Assembly (NCBI GenBank): GCA_937949615.1
Contig: CALEDQ010000033.1
Span: forward strand, 1-57,202
Length of the DNA: 57,202 nt
Source of the DNA: an uncultured bacterium
Lineage (GTDB): Bacteria > Muiribacteriota > Ozemobacteria > Ozemobacterales > Ozemobacteraceae
Reading direction: 5' to 3'
Positions 15,962 to 23,999 of this stretch are shown one piece after another. Made by a program: the position numbers and the translations under genes. Position 1 is the first letter of the stretch; the number at the start of each line of letters is the position of its first letter. The notes under the pieces were generated by a model. It saw only the letters and a program-made list of their open reading frames with translations, did not search any database and was not told the DNA's origin.

Positions 15962-18882
15962 ATTAATTCAACCGTTTCCTGATCAAATTCTCTGACAGCA
16001 AAGGCATGTGCAGCTTCGTCTGCGGTTGCCCGACACAGCAGAATGCGTGAGGTACAGCCGGCGGTTCTGCTTTCAATAATGGCCGCGTCTTCAACCACGC
16101 TGCCGATTACAGTAAAATCTTTGCGGCCATTTTCGGTACCGATACTGCCGGAAACGGCCATGCCGGTCGCCAGACCGATGCCGTTTTCGATGGTGAATAG
16201 ACCTTGCGCCAGTCGACCACTGTTAAAAACAGTCAGCTGTTCACGCATCTCTCTGGCGGCTTTACAGGCTCTGACGGCCGCATTTTCGCCATGGCCGTCA
16301 TGGTAGAAAATTGCCAGAATCGCATCTCCGATATATTTATCGATTATTCCACCATTGCCAGTGATTACCTTTTCCATGACGGTAAAATACGAATTCAGCA
16401 TTTCGACAACCTCTGCCGGGCTGAATTTCTCGCTGATACTGGTAAAGCCTCTGATGTCTGATGAGAGTGCGGTAATTTTTACGGTTGAATTCTCAGCCCT
16501 GGCTAGATCTGTCTGATTTTGAATCTGCTGCATCAGCTTGTCTGAAACATATCGTTTAATCATCTCTCTCTGTCTGAGAGCGTTTGACATTTCATTGAAA
16601 GCCTGGGTCATCTGTCTGAACTCATCACCCGAAAAGTTGGCGATAAAGACCCCGTAATTGCCGCGTTCGAGAGCAGTAATGCCAGAATTGATTATTCTGA
16701 CCGGTTCTTTAACGAAGACCGCGATAATTGCCGTAATGAAATAGAGAACAATAATTGCATAGCCAAGCAGTATCGGAAAAGTCATGAAGGTTGCCAGGCC
16801 AGCGAGGCCTTGCCCCCGGCTGCGGCAGATTGCTGCAAAAACTGCTGTTTCACCCTCTTTGAAGCGCCAGGCCCTGATGCCGACCGAGTTGCCCTTGCGG
16901 GTAATACTGTAACCCATATCACGGCTGGAAACAGCTCGCTCAAAGGTTTTGGTCATCTCTTCAGACAGCAGTGCCTGGTCAGGCCAGGCAAACATATGTA
17001 GATTGAAGAATTTTCGCAGGCGGACACCAAAGTCGATATCACAATATTTGAACTTTTTTATGAACCAGCCTGGCAAATTGTTTTTAAACCATGTCAGATA
17101 GCGGTGTATATGCTCATCACCATTGCTGACCCGGTGAAAGAGCATCTGATATTTTCCCTGCCTGTTTCTGATTACGTAGACTGCAGCACGACTGGTATCA
17201 GCTGAATGCGATATTTCCCGCTGAACGGTGCTTTCATGCGGAATCCATTTTTCTTCGAGTTCCTGAGTGATGTAGTTGCCCATCAGGCCGAGGGTCATGA
17301 CCCGGCTGAATTCATCGCTGGTGTTTCTTTTCGTCCGGCGCAGAATTCCCATTGAATCCATGAACTTGTTAAGCAGGCTGTTTACCAGCCTGTTTGGGCT
17401 GACAATATTCAGCCACGGATCATACTGAAAATGTTCACCGGTTTCGAAAGTCGTGTTGATCGAATTTGTCCAGGTTGTGACCCATTTCAGGTCGTCGCCG
17501 GCAACGGCAAGGGCCTTCTTCATATCAGGGCTGTGCTGTTGACCTTGCTCAAGACGTTGCTTGATCTCGATTACCGCCAGCATCTGCCTCAGCAGATTTT
17601 CATTATTGATCTCGGATGCTTCTCTGATACTGTTCATGGTTGTCTGCAGCAGGTGGTTCTCGATTACCCTGTCCGAACCTTTGAGAGCCAGCCAGGTAAT
17701 AATGCCTGTTCCGACAATTGGCAGAAGAACGATCAGACCGAGAATAAAAGCCAGCTTCAGACGCACCGACCCACCCGGAAGGAACCCAAAAAGCCAGATG
17801 CGCAGCGAAATTATCAGATACAGCATTATCATGCCCATTGCGAGAACCCTGAACAACTTTGTCAGTTTCAGCTGACTGACAAGCGTTTGTGGCAGGTGAC
17901 CCGATACTTTAAGGTGCCAGCCGCCTTTCTGGCTTTTCTGGGCCATTGAACGATCACCGGTAATAAAAAAATAGTGATTCCAGAAATCGGATGGAGGCCT
18001 GGTAAAGTAGTCTATCTGTTCGTCGTTTTCTCTGAATCCTTCATGCTGCTGCTTAAGATCGACCATTCTGACCGTAATACCGTCTAATGTGCTTTTTAAA
18101 GCCAATCTTAAAATAGCTTCAGGCCTTATGCTTCTTTGGGGAACGATAATCGAATAGCCGCCATGCAGAGTTACGGGGCTGATACACTGATAGGAATAGG
18201 AAAATATCGATTGTCGGCCGAAATAGTCGGTGAAATACTGGTTGACGCGGTCGTGAGAATGGACGATATCAGAAAAGCGGCTGAGATAAGTAAAAGTATA
18301 TTCATGTTCAAGATTTCTATTTGCATTCTGAATAATTTCGGGCGGATTATACAGTCTTGGCCATGTTTTCTGATAGTTCTGGTTGAACAGTCTGGTGGCC
18401 GCCGCGTAATGAACCAGAGCCTGTTGGTTAACGAGTGACGTTTCTTCTCTGCATTGCTTTTGCAGTTCTTCACAATGCCAGTAAAAGGCGTTTTCATATT
18501 CGGGGGCAAAAACTAGGATTTGAATGGCATCGAGGCCCTCTTTGCGCAGGGCCCGTAGAAATTTCTGCGGCAGTTCGGATGAAAACTCTGCCCGGCCAAA
18601 ATTTTCTGCCGGAAACATTCTTATCAGTTCCGGTTTGACCTCGGGGAGCAGCTTTTGATGAATGTTTTTAATTACTTCTCTGACGTAGGCGGCCGGCCGG
18701 CATTGGTCCTTGATGCGTTCTGCTGCCTGCAGAATTTCTTCACGCATCAGACCCATGGCCGATTCCCGGGTGCGTTCCATGGCTGCATTCAACAGACCGT
18801 TGAAGAATGCCAGTGGTATCACCAGCACCAGAAAACCGGCAAGCAGCAAAGCTGCCTGGCTGGTTCCGGCCGGATTTTTCAA
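15958..18882 (-). CDS. Membrane class III cyclase lacking transition-state residues (C1-like subunit)
   Basis: A 974-residue protein with the same layout as the following gene: transmembrane segments near 10-35, 345-365, 375-398 and 700-725, two extracytoplasmic regions, HAMP and a C-terminal class III cyclase domain (about 800-970). The metal-binding Asp809 (SSDIRGFT) and Asp853 (KYIGDA) are present. The Asn and Arg that stabilise the transition state are replaced by Glu931 and Ile935 (VVEDAAI). This is the C1-like complement of the next subunit. Thr924 and Lys849 at the purine-selecting positions fit ATP as substrate, as in bacterial Lys/Thr cyclases. The start is a TTG that overlaps the tldE stop as TTGA. 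The extracytoplasmic regions are not a family I recognise. The likely role is cAMP synthesis in response to an envelope signal, as a heterodimer. Confidence 0.88.
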   Translation of the reverse strand: MKNPAGTSQAALLLAGFLVLVIPLAFFNGLLNAAMERTRESAMGLMREEILQAAERIKDQCRPAAYVREVIKNIHQKLLPEVKPELIRMFPAENFGRAEFSSELPQKFLRALRKEGLDAIQILVFAPEYENAFYWHCEELQKQCREETSLVNQQALVHYAAATRLFNQNYQKTWPRLYNPPEIIQNANRNLEHEYTFTYLSRFSDIVHSHDRVNQYFTDYFGRQSIFSYSYQCISPVTLHGGYSIIVPQRSIRPEAILRLALKSTLDGITVRMVDLKQQHEGFRENDEQIDYFTRPPSDFWNHYFFITGDRSMAQKSQKGGWHLKVSGHLPQTLVSQLKLTKLFRVLAMGMIMLYLIISLRIWLFGFLPGGSVRLKLAFILGLIVLLPIVGTGIITWLALKGSDRVIENHLLQTTMNSIREASEINNENLLRQMLAVIEIKQRLEQGQQHSPDMKKALAVAGDDLKWVTTWTNSINTTFETGEHFQYDPWLNIVSPNRLVNSLLNKFMDSMGILRRTKRNTSDEFSRVMTLGLMGNYITQELEEKWIPHESTVQREISHSADTSRAAVYVIRNRQGKYQMLFHRVSNGDEHIHRYLTWFKNNLPGWFIKKFKYCDIDFGVRLRKFFNLHMFAWPDQALLSEEMTKTFERAVSSRDMGYSITRKGNSVGIRAWRFKEGETAVFAAICRSRGQGLAGLATFMTFPILLGYAIIVLYFITAIIAVFVKEPVRIINSGITALERGNYGVFIANFSGDEFRQMTQAFNEMSNALRQREMIKRYVSDKLMQQIQNQTDLARAENSTVKITALSSDIRGFTSISEKFSPAEVVEMLNSYFTVMEKVITGNGGIIDKYIGDAILAIFYHDGHGENAAVRACKAAREMREQLTVFNSGRLAQGLFTIENGIGLATGMAVSGSIGTENGRKDFTVIGSVVEDAAIIESRTAGCTSRILLCRATADEAAHAFAVREFDQETVELI

Positions 18883-20099
18883 AGCTTTTCGACCGCCATT
18901 CTGGCGACGAGCATGCGGTCGTTACCGTTAACGTAGATTTTGTCTGAGCTGACACCAATAAAATCATCACCGAAAAATTCAAAAATTGAACCCTTGATGG
19001 TGAATTCCGGCACCCGTCCCAGCAGTTTCTGACCGTCGGTGAGGTAAGCAACCTGCACCGGCGAGGCGAAATTGCCATCGGGCGTAAAATCGCCGCCGCT
19101 GGCAATCTGAATCATCAGGCCCGGCTGCCCGTTCAACAACCCGGCGAGTGTTTTGCCGGCGTGCGGAATCTCGACATTGGCACCACCCAGTGACGGAACA
19201 CTGTCATAATTGCCGTCGGCACAGCCGGTGTTGGCGAAGCCATAGCGGTGCGCCGTTTTTTTATCCGTGTATGGTCTGAGAATGACACCGTCTTTGATCA
19301 GCCAGTTGAGCTCTGCTGCCGGAATCGTGCCTTCCATGTCGAAGTCGGGGCCGTAGGTCTCGACCGGGTCACGCACGATTTCAAGACTGAAGCGGTCAGA
19401 AAAGACTTTCTGGCCCATCTGGCTCTGGAACAGCGAGGCTTTGTTGCCGACCATCTTGCCGTTCAGATCACGCTGAAACAGACGTGTCAGCGAACCCTGT
19501 GAGATGATCACCGGCAGCTTCTGCTCCGGCATTGGCAGCAGATTGTTGTAGGCATTGATGACTTCGCTGACGGCCTCGATCACCCGGCTTTCTTCAAGTC
19601 TGCGGTCGACGAGACCGAAAAAGGTGTCCATGATGCCGGTCGAACCCTGTTTTTTCAGCAGAAAGCTGAGACTCAGATAACAGTCACGGTGCTGCAACTT
19701 GAGATTCAGCTCATTTTCGAGTGTAAAATCGATATGGCTGAGGTTAACCTTGTTGCTGACCGCGAATTCAGGGTGGCGACGTCTGACCTCGCCAAGAATG
19801 TTTTCGATGCGTTTGCAGAGTTCTGCATCGCTGATGACGAAACTGTCGAGACAGTTCTGTTTCTGCAGATTACGGCTGAGCTCGACTTCGTAATCGATGC
19901 CGTAGGCGAGGCTTTTTTCGGCCCGGGCGAACAAATCTTCCGCTGCCACCTCACCAAGTCCGCCGGCCACGCCGATTTTGCCGTCAGCAATGACGCGGCA
20001 GCCGGTTTTTCTGATATTCTTGCGCCGTACCGCCTGAATCTCGTTCTGCACTATGCTCAACGAAGTCTGTTTGACGATCTGGGTAACTTTTTCTCGCAT
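18879..20099 (-). CDS. pmbA: TldE/PmbA-family protease subunit
   Basis: A 406-residue member of the TldD/PmbA family in its TldE form, without the zinc-binding HExxxH motif. In E. coli TldD and TldE form a heterodimer that trims unfolded leader peptides of ribosomally made peptides such as microcin B17. The C-terminal half has the usual beta-rich features (NIEIPHAGKT-like stretch, GGDFTPDGNF and the PEFTIKGSIFEFF segment). The open frame extends back to 20237 inside tldD, but the ATG at 20099 has an AAGGAAG 5 bases upstream and lies 10 bases after the tldD stop, so I use it. The stop overlaps the first cyclase start. Confidence 0.88.
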   Translation of the reverse strand: MREKVTQIVKQTSLSIVQNEIQAVRRKNIRKTGCRVIADGKIGVAGGLGEVAAEDLFARAEKSLAYGIDYEVELSRNLQKQNCLDSFVISDAELCKRIENILGEVRRRHPEFAVSNKVNLSHIDFTLENELNLKLQHRDCYLSLSFLLKKQGSTGIMDTFFGLVDRRLEESRVIEAVSEVINAYNNLLPMPEQKLPVIISQGSLTRLFQRDLNGKMVGNKASLFQSQMGQKVFSDRFSLEIVRDPVETYGPDFDMEGTIPAAELNWLIKDGVILRPYTDKKTAHRYGFANTGCADGNYDSVPSLGGANVEIPHAGKTLAGLLNGQPGLMIQIASGGDFTPDGNFASPVQVAYLTDGQKLLGRVPEFTIKGSIFEFFGDDFIGVSSDKIYVNGNDRMLVARMAVEKL

Positions 20100-20109
20100 T
20101 TTGGCTTCC

Positions 20110-21447
20110 TTACTGTACGTTGATTTCTCTGACCCTGACGTAAGGGCCGCCAAAGCTGACCGGCAGCGGGTATTGTTCCATCTTGCCACAGCCGCCGCCA
20201 ACGAAGCTGAGTATCTCAAGCCTGTCTGAAACCGCATCGATCTGGTCGAGCGTCTTCATCACATTGCCGGTGATAACCGAAAACTTGACCGGTCGGGTAA
20301 CCCTGCCGTTCTCGATCAGATAGGCCATCGACGGGGCCAGCGTGAAGGTCGACATGCCAGATCCGTGTTTGACTGATTCGATAAGAATGCCGTGGTCGAT
20401 GCTGCCGATCAGCTCTTCTTTCGAACAGTTGCCGGGCTCGATATAGGTGGCGGTCATGCGCACGATCGGCTCATATTCAAAATTTATGGAACGGGCGTTC
20501 CCGGTCGCCGCTTCATCGAGCTCGGCGGCAGTGGCGGCGCTGTGCAGTCGGCCGCGCAGAATACCTTTGCCGATCAGCATCGTTTTTTCGGCCCGGTTCC
20601 CTTCGTCGTCGAACGGTGTGAAACCGCTGCCGGGCAGATTGCCGTCATCGACAATGCTGAGCAGTTCTGAGCCAACCCGTTTGCCGAGCTGCCATTCTTT
20701 TTTCATGCCTTCGTCACCGATCATGAAATCGGCTTCACTCTTGTGACCAAAACTCTCATGTGCGAAAATGCCGGCTGCCATCGGTGACAGAACCACTGTG
20801 TAATTGCCGCCCTGAATTTTTTCGGCGCTGGTAAAGAACTCACGTGCCTTCTCGATCATCTCCCGCGCTTCGTGATGCAGCCCTGCGAGAGGTTTGAACT
20901 CAGACATCGCCTTGCACCAGGTTTCGCTGAAAACGTTGGCACCGCTGCCAAACCTGAAGCCAAGCCGCAGACCGGCAGTCTGCGTGTCGAATTTCAGATT
21001 GGCGCCGAGACTCGAATAAAACTGTTTGATGATATGGGCGTCTGAATATGAGGCTGACCAGTGACTGATCTGCCCGTCATTCTTGACCAGGTCGGCAAAT
21101 GACTCGGTGAGAGCGATCTTTTCTGACAGCTGCACCTTGCTGACGCAGGTCTGCACAAAACGGCAGTGGTCGCCGGTATTGACCTGCATCTTTCTGACCG
21201 TCGGGTGTTCATTTATTCTGGAATCGGCCTGTCCAAGTTTTGCCAGACCGGCAAGCTCCACATCGATGCTGCCAAGGTCGGTGGTAGAAGCATAAAACCA
21301 GCGCTGACCGTCGAAAAGCCTGATAAAGGCGCCGGTGTCGTCTTTTTCTTTGACCTCTTCAAGGCGACCGGTTTCGATGCGTACCAGCGAGCGAAAAACC
21401 TTTTCAATACGCACATCGGCGTAAAAGCCTGCAGGAAATTGATACAT
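20110..21447 (-). CDS. tldD: TldD-family zinc metalloprotease
   Basis: A 445-residue TldD with the catalytic zinc motif HESFGH (residues 230-235 from the start used here) and the C-terminal GGGCGKMEQ stretch that supplies the cysteine ligand, followed by the conserved PLPVSFGGPYVRV ending. TldD works with TldE (next gene) as a cytoplasmic peptidase acting on extended peptides. The frame opens with a TTG at 21480, but the ATG at 21447 has a GGAG 7 bases upstream and gives a normal N terminus. It is the first gene of the four-gene operon tldD-tldE-cyclase-cyclase. No recognisable RiPP precursor or modifying enzyme lies in the window, so the natural substrate is unknown. Confidence 0.92.
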   Translation of the reverse strand: MYQFPAGFYADVRIEKVFRSLVRIETGRLEEVKEKDDTGAFIRLFDGQRWFYASTTDLGSIDVELAGLAKLGQADSRINEHPTVRKMQVNTGDHCRFVQTCVSKVQLSEKIALTESFADLVKNDGQISHWSASYSDAHIIKQFYSSLGANLKFDTQTAGLRLGFRFGSGANVFSETWCKAMSEFKPLAGLHHEAREMIEKAREFFTSAEKIQGGNYTVVLSPMAAGIFAHESFGHKSEADFMIGDEGMKKEWQLGKRVGSELLSIVDDGNLPGSGFTPFDDEGNRAEKTMLIGKGILRGRLHSAATAAELDEAATGNARSINFEYEPIVRMTATYIEPGNCSKEELIGSIDHGILIESVKHGSGMSTFTLAPSMAYLIENGRVTRPVKFSVITGNVMKTLDQIDAVSDRLEILSFVGGGCGKMEQYPLPVSFGGPYVRVREINVQ

Positions 21448-21602
21448 CCGTTTCTCCAGACCAGCGAACCAGGTTCGCAAATTTTTATGAAATTGCAGTG
21501 AAAAACTGCTTTAATGCCGAAACTGAAGCCTGTGAAAGTCGGGCAGTGATAATTGCGCAGCTTTGGCATTGGCAGTTTTTGATAAAGTATTGCATAAATG
21601 CG

Positions 21603-21632
21603 ATTTTACCATTACCCTGAGCACCCTGACAA
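21603..21632 (-). promoter_or_regulatory. Predicted promoter of the tldD-tldE-cyclase operon
   Basis: On the minus strand TTGTCA (21627-21632) and TAAAAT (21603-21608) are separated by 18 bases, and the -10 box is preceded by TG to give an extended -10 (TGGTAAAAT). It lies about 155 bases before the tldD ATG, in the gap between divergent genes. This is a sigma-70-type match by eye. Confidence 0.45.
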
Positions 21633-21653
21633 ATTATAGAAAGTATTAGAATC

Positions 21654-22364
21654 ATGAATATCGCCAGATATGCGCGCATCGAAAACTCGCCAAGACCGCG
21701 AGAAATCGTGTTGTTAAAGGCTTTTCCCTGCCGCTGGGGTCGCTGCACCTTCTGCGATTATATTCATGACAACAGCGAAGACGAGAATTCGATCAATGAA
21801 ACGAATGCTGAAGTGCTGCAAAAAGTTACCGGCTGCTTCGGCGCCCTGCAGGTAATCAATTCCGGCAGCTGTTTCGAAATTCCGCAGGCTTCTCTTGAGC
21901 TGATCAGAGATGTGATCGCTCGCCTGCAGATCGGGCAGCTCTATTTCGAGGCACACTGGAGCTATAGCACGCGCCTGCAGGAAATGCGTGATTTCTTCAA
22001 GGTTCCGATTGTTTTTATTACTGGCGTCGAGACATTTGATGAACATTTTCGTAACCGGATTCTCAAAAAAGGCATGGCGTTCACCGACCCGGCTGAAGTG
22101 CGACAATACTTCCAGTCAGTTTGCCTGATGGTTGGCATGCAGGGCCAGACACGGGAAATGATCGCAAATGATATCAAAATCGCCCTTGAATACTTCGATT
22201 ACGTTACCATCAACCTTTTTGTCGATAACACCACTGCGGTCAAAGCCGATCCTGGGCTGCAACAGTGGTTTAGAAGCGAGTTCTCATGGTTGCGTGAGCA
22301 TCCGAAGGTTGATATCCTCTTTGAAAATACCGACTTCGGTGTCGGCGGAGAACTTAAAAAATGA
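21654..22364 (+). CDS. Radical SAM-like protein coupled to a queuosine-precursor transporter (possible QueL type)
   Basis: A 236-residue protein with an N-terminal cysteine cluster Cys26-x4-Cys31-x2-Cys34 (CRWGRCTFC), which resembles the radical SAM iron-sulfur motif but has one extra residue in the first spacing. It continues with barrel-like stretches (VINSGSCFEIP, YFEAHWSY, VPIVFITGVETFD). It ends in a 4-base overlap with a YhhQ-family transporter gene. Known queuosine salvage loci combine such a transporter with the radical SAM queuine lyase QueL, so a role in recovering the 7-deazaguanine ring is a reasonable inference. The cluster spacing and short length keep this open; other radical SAM functions are possible. 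Confidence 0.65.
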   Translation: MNIARYARIENSPRPREIVLLKAFPCRWGRCTFCDYIHDNSEDENSINETNAEVLQKVTGCFGALQVINSGSCFEIPQASLELIRDVIARLQIGQLYFEAHWSYSTRLQEMRDFFKVPIVFITGVETFDEHFRNRILKKGMAFTDPAEVRQYFQSVCLMVGMQGQTREMIANDIKIALEYFDYVTINLFVDNTTAVKADPGLQQWFRSEFSWLREHPKVDILFENTDFGVGGELKK

Positions 22365-23122
22365 CCAATGATATGATCTGGCTGGTTCTGCTGGCTGTAA
22401 ACTATCTGCTTATGGCTTTTTCGTTTCGTCTTTTCAAGGCTAATGGTCTGTTTGCCTGGGTCGCCCTCTCTTCTATTCTCGCAAACATTCAGGTAGTCAA
22501 AACCATTGAATTGTTTGGCATGGTGACTACCCTCGGTAACATCATCTACGGCACTTCTTTTCTCGCCACTGATATTCTCAGTGAGTGCTATTCAGAAAAA
22601 GAGGCAAAAGAAGCGGTTAAAATCGGCATTTTCAGCATGCTCGCCACCACCGTTATCATGCAGATCTGCCTGATGTTCGAACCACATGCTTCAGACACCG
22701 CTCAAGGCGCTCTGCACAGCATTTTCTCGGTCATGCCGCGCATTGCTCTTGCAAGCATTACTGCCTATTGTGTCAGTCAGAACTTTGACGTCTGGTTTTA
22801 TAATTATCTTAAGATACGCTTTCCAGATTATCTCTGGGTTCGCAATAATGGTTCAACCATGCTGAGCCAGCTGATCGACAACGTGATTTTTACTGTTCTG
22901 GCCTTCTGGGGCGTTTTTGAATTAGATGTTCTGCTTCAGATCTTTGCTTCGACATATCTGCTGAAATGGATAGTCGCTGTCTGTGATACCCCGATTATTT
23001 ACTGGGCAAGAGCATTTCATCGCAGCTCGACAAAGACCGACAGCCCGGAAAATACAGATCAGGGCAACTGCATAGCTGCAACTGCCTGCGAAAACTCACT
23101 GGCTGACAGCGCTCTCGGGTAA
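22361..23122 (+). CDS. Queuosine precursor transporter (YhhQ/DUF165 family)
   Basis: A 253-residue membrane protein with six or more transmembrane segments. It has the family hallmarks: the ANIQVVKTIELFG stretch, GNIIYGTSFLATDILSECY, and the C-terminal RNNGSTMLSQLIDNVIFT segment. YhhQ-family proteins import preQ0, preQ1 or queuine for tRNA modification. The start overlaps the preceding radical SAM gene by 4 bases, so the two are translated together. Residues from about 225 on form a poorly conserved tail, and the last 64 bases overlap the end of the converging gene at 23059. No preQ1 riboswitch was recognised upstream of the pair. Confidence 0.9.
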   Translation: MTNDMIWLVLLAVNYLLMAFSFRLFKANGLFAWVALSSILANIQVVKTIELFGMVTTLGNIIYGTSFLATDILSECYSEKEAKEAVKIGIFSMLATTVIMQICLMFEPHASDTAQGALHSIFSVMPRIALASITAYCVSQNFDVWFYNYLKIRFPDYLWVRNNGSTMLSQLIDNVIFTVLAFWGVFELDVLLQIFASTYLLKWIVAVCDTPIIYWARAFHRSSTKTDSPENTDQGNCIAATACENSLADSALG

Positions 23123-23997
23123 TTGAAAAATATCTGCCCCGGTCGCTCATTATAATACGGCCGGTTACAGTCACCACAGCCAGAAGTGCGGAAAGCATCT
23201 CCGCTGCAGAGAGACTCTTTCAGTGCGTCGCCACGCAGGCCAAAGTTCGTCAGCCGGCCCTCGACGAATGAACAGTCATCCATACTGATTTTGCGACTTT
23301 CACAAAGAAACCTGAAAGCCTGCATCCGTCGGTAGGCGCTGAGGTCAGGGGCAGAGCCACCATTAACCGGCGTCAGGGCAAACAGCGAGATTTTGCCGCC
23401 AGCAGCAACGATCTCATGAATACGCCTGGCAAAGGTTTCTTCGCTGTCGCCCAGCCCAAAAATCAGATGCACTTCTATCCGGTCGCCGGCAAGCCTGAGC
23501 AGTTGCTGCAGAGCTGGCCAGTCATGCCACCAGTCTTTGCGCTTGTGTTCGCGGTAACTTTCTTCCGATGCCGCATCGAGCCCGATACCGACATGATCGA
23601 GTCCCATCGCAAGCATTTCCTGCGCCAGGTCTGTCTGTGACGGGCTGAGGGTCATGCTTGTCGAAATCCCGCTGTTAATCAGGCGCTTTGCCAGACTTTT
23701 AATAGTTTCGGTGTTTTCCGGGTTGAAACCGGTCTGTAGGCAGATTCGCCTGAATGGCCTGGATTCGGCAGTCAGACGCTCTAGCACAGTTTCAAACTCA
23801 TATTCCGGCCAGATGACCCGCGAGAGTTTCTGTGACTTCTGGTTGCCGTTGGCGCGTGAACAAAACGAGCATTGACCGATGCAACCGTTGTCATACAGCA
23901 GATAAGCCGTGGTCGGTGCCACATCCTGACGCGCTTCGATCAGACCAAGAACTATGGCTGTGCCATAAGAAACACGTATTTTAATTCTGTCTGCCAT
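23059..23997 (-). CDS. Radical SAM protein, LipS-like partner 1
   Basis: A 312-residue radical SAM enzyme with the canonical Cys39-x3-Cys43-x2-Cys46 cluster and a C-terminal cysteine group (Cys264, Cys274, Cys277) in front of an NRPYYNERPG segment, likely ligands of an auxiliary cluster. It is encoded 2 bases after a second, different radical SAM gene. This side-by-side pair resembles the two-protein lipoyl synthase LipS1/LipS2 described in archaea and some bacteria, which inserts sulfur into an octanoyl group. The resemblance is from memory of the family and not aligned. Its 3' end overlaps the converging transporter gene by 64 bases. It is the last gene of a leftward operon starting at ppdK. 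Confidence 0.7.
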   Translation of the reverse strand: MADRIKIRVSYGTAIVLGLIEARQDVAPTTAYLLYDNGCIGQCSFCSRANGNQKSQKLSRVIWPEYEFETVLERLTAESRPFRRICLQTGFNPENTETIKSLAKRLINSGISTSMTLSPSQTDLAQEMLAMGLDHVGIGLDAASEESYREHKRKDWWHDWPALQQLLRLAGDRIEVHLIFGLGDSEETFARRIHEIVAAGGKISLFALTPVNGGSAPDLSAYRRMQAFRFLCESRKISMDDCSFVEGRLTNFGLRGDALKESLCSGDAFRTSGCGDCNRPYYNERPGQIFFNYPRALSASEFSQAVAAMQLP

Positions 23998-23999
23998 TA

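Noticed and set aside
20100..20237. Upstream extension of tldE by 46 codons
   Set aside because: It would lie inside tldD; the ATG at 20099 has a proper ribosome binding site and fits the family N terminus.
21500..21653. preQ1 riboswitch before the radical SAM/transporter pair
   Set aside because: I looked for the short stem with the A-rich tail and CCC loop of preQ1-I and did not find a convincing match.
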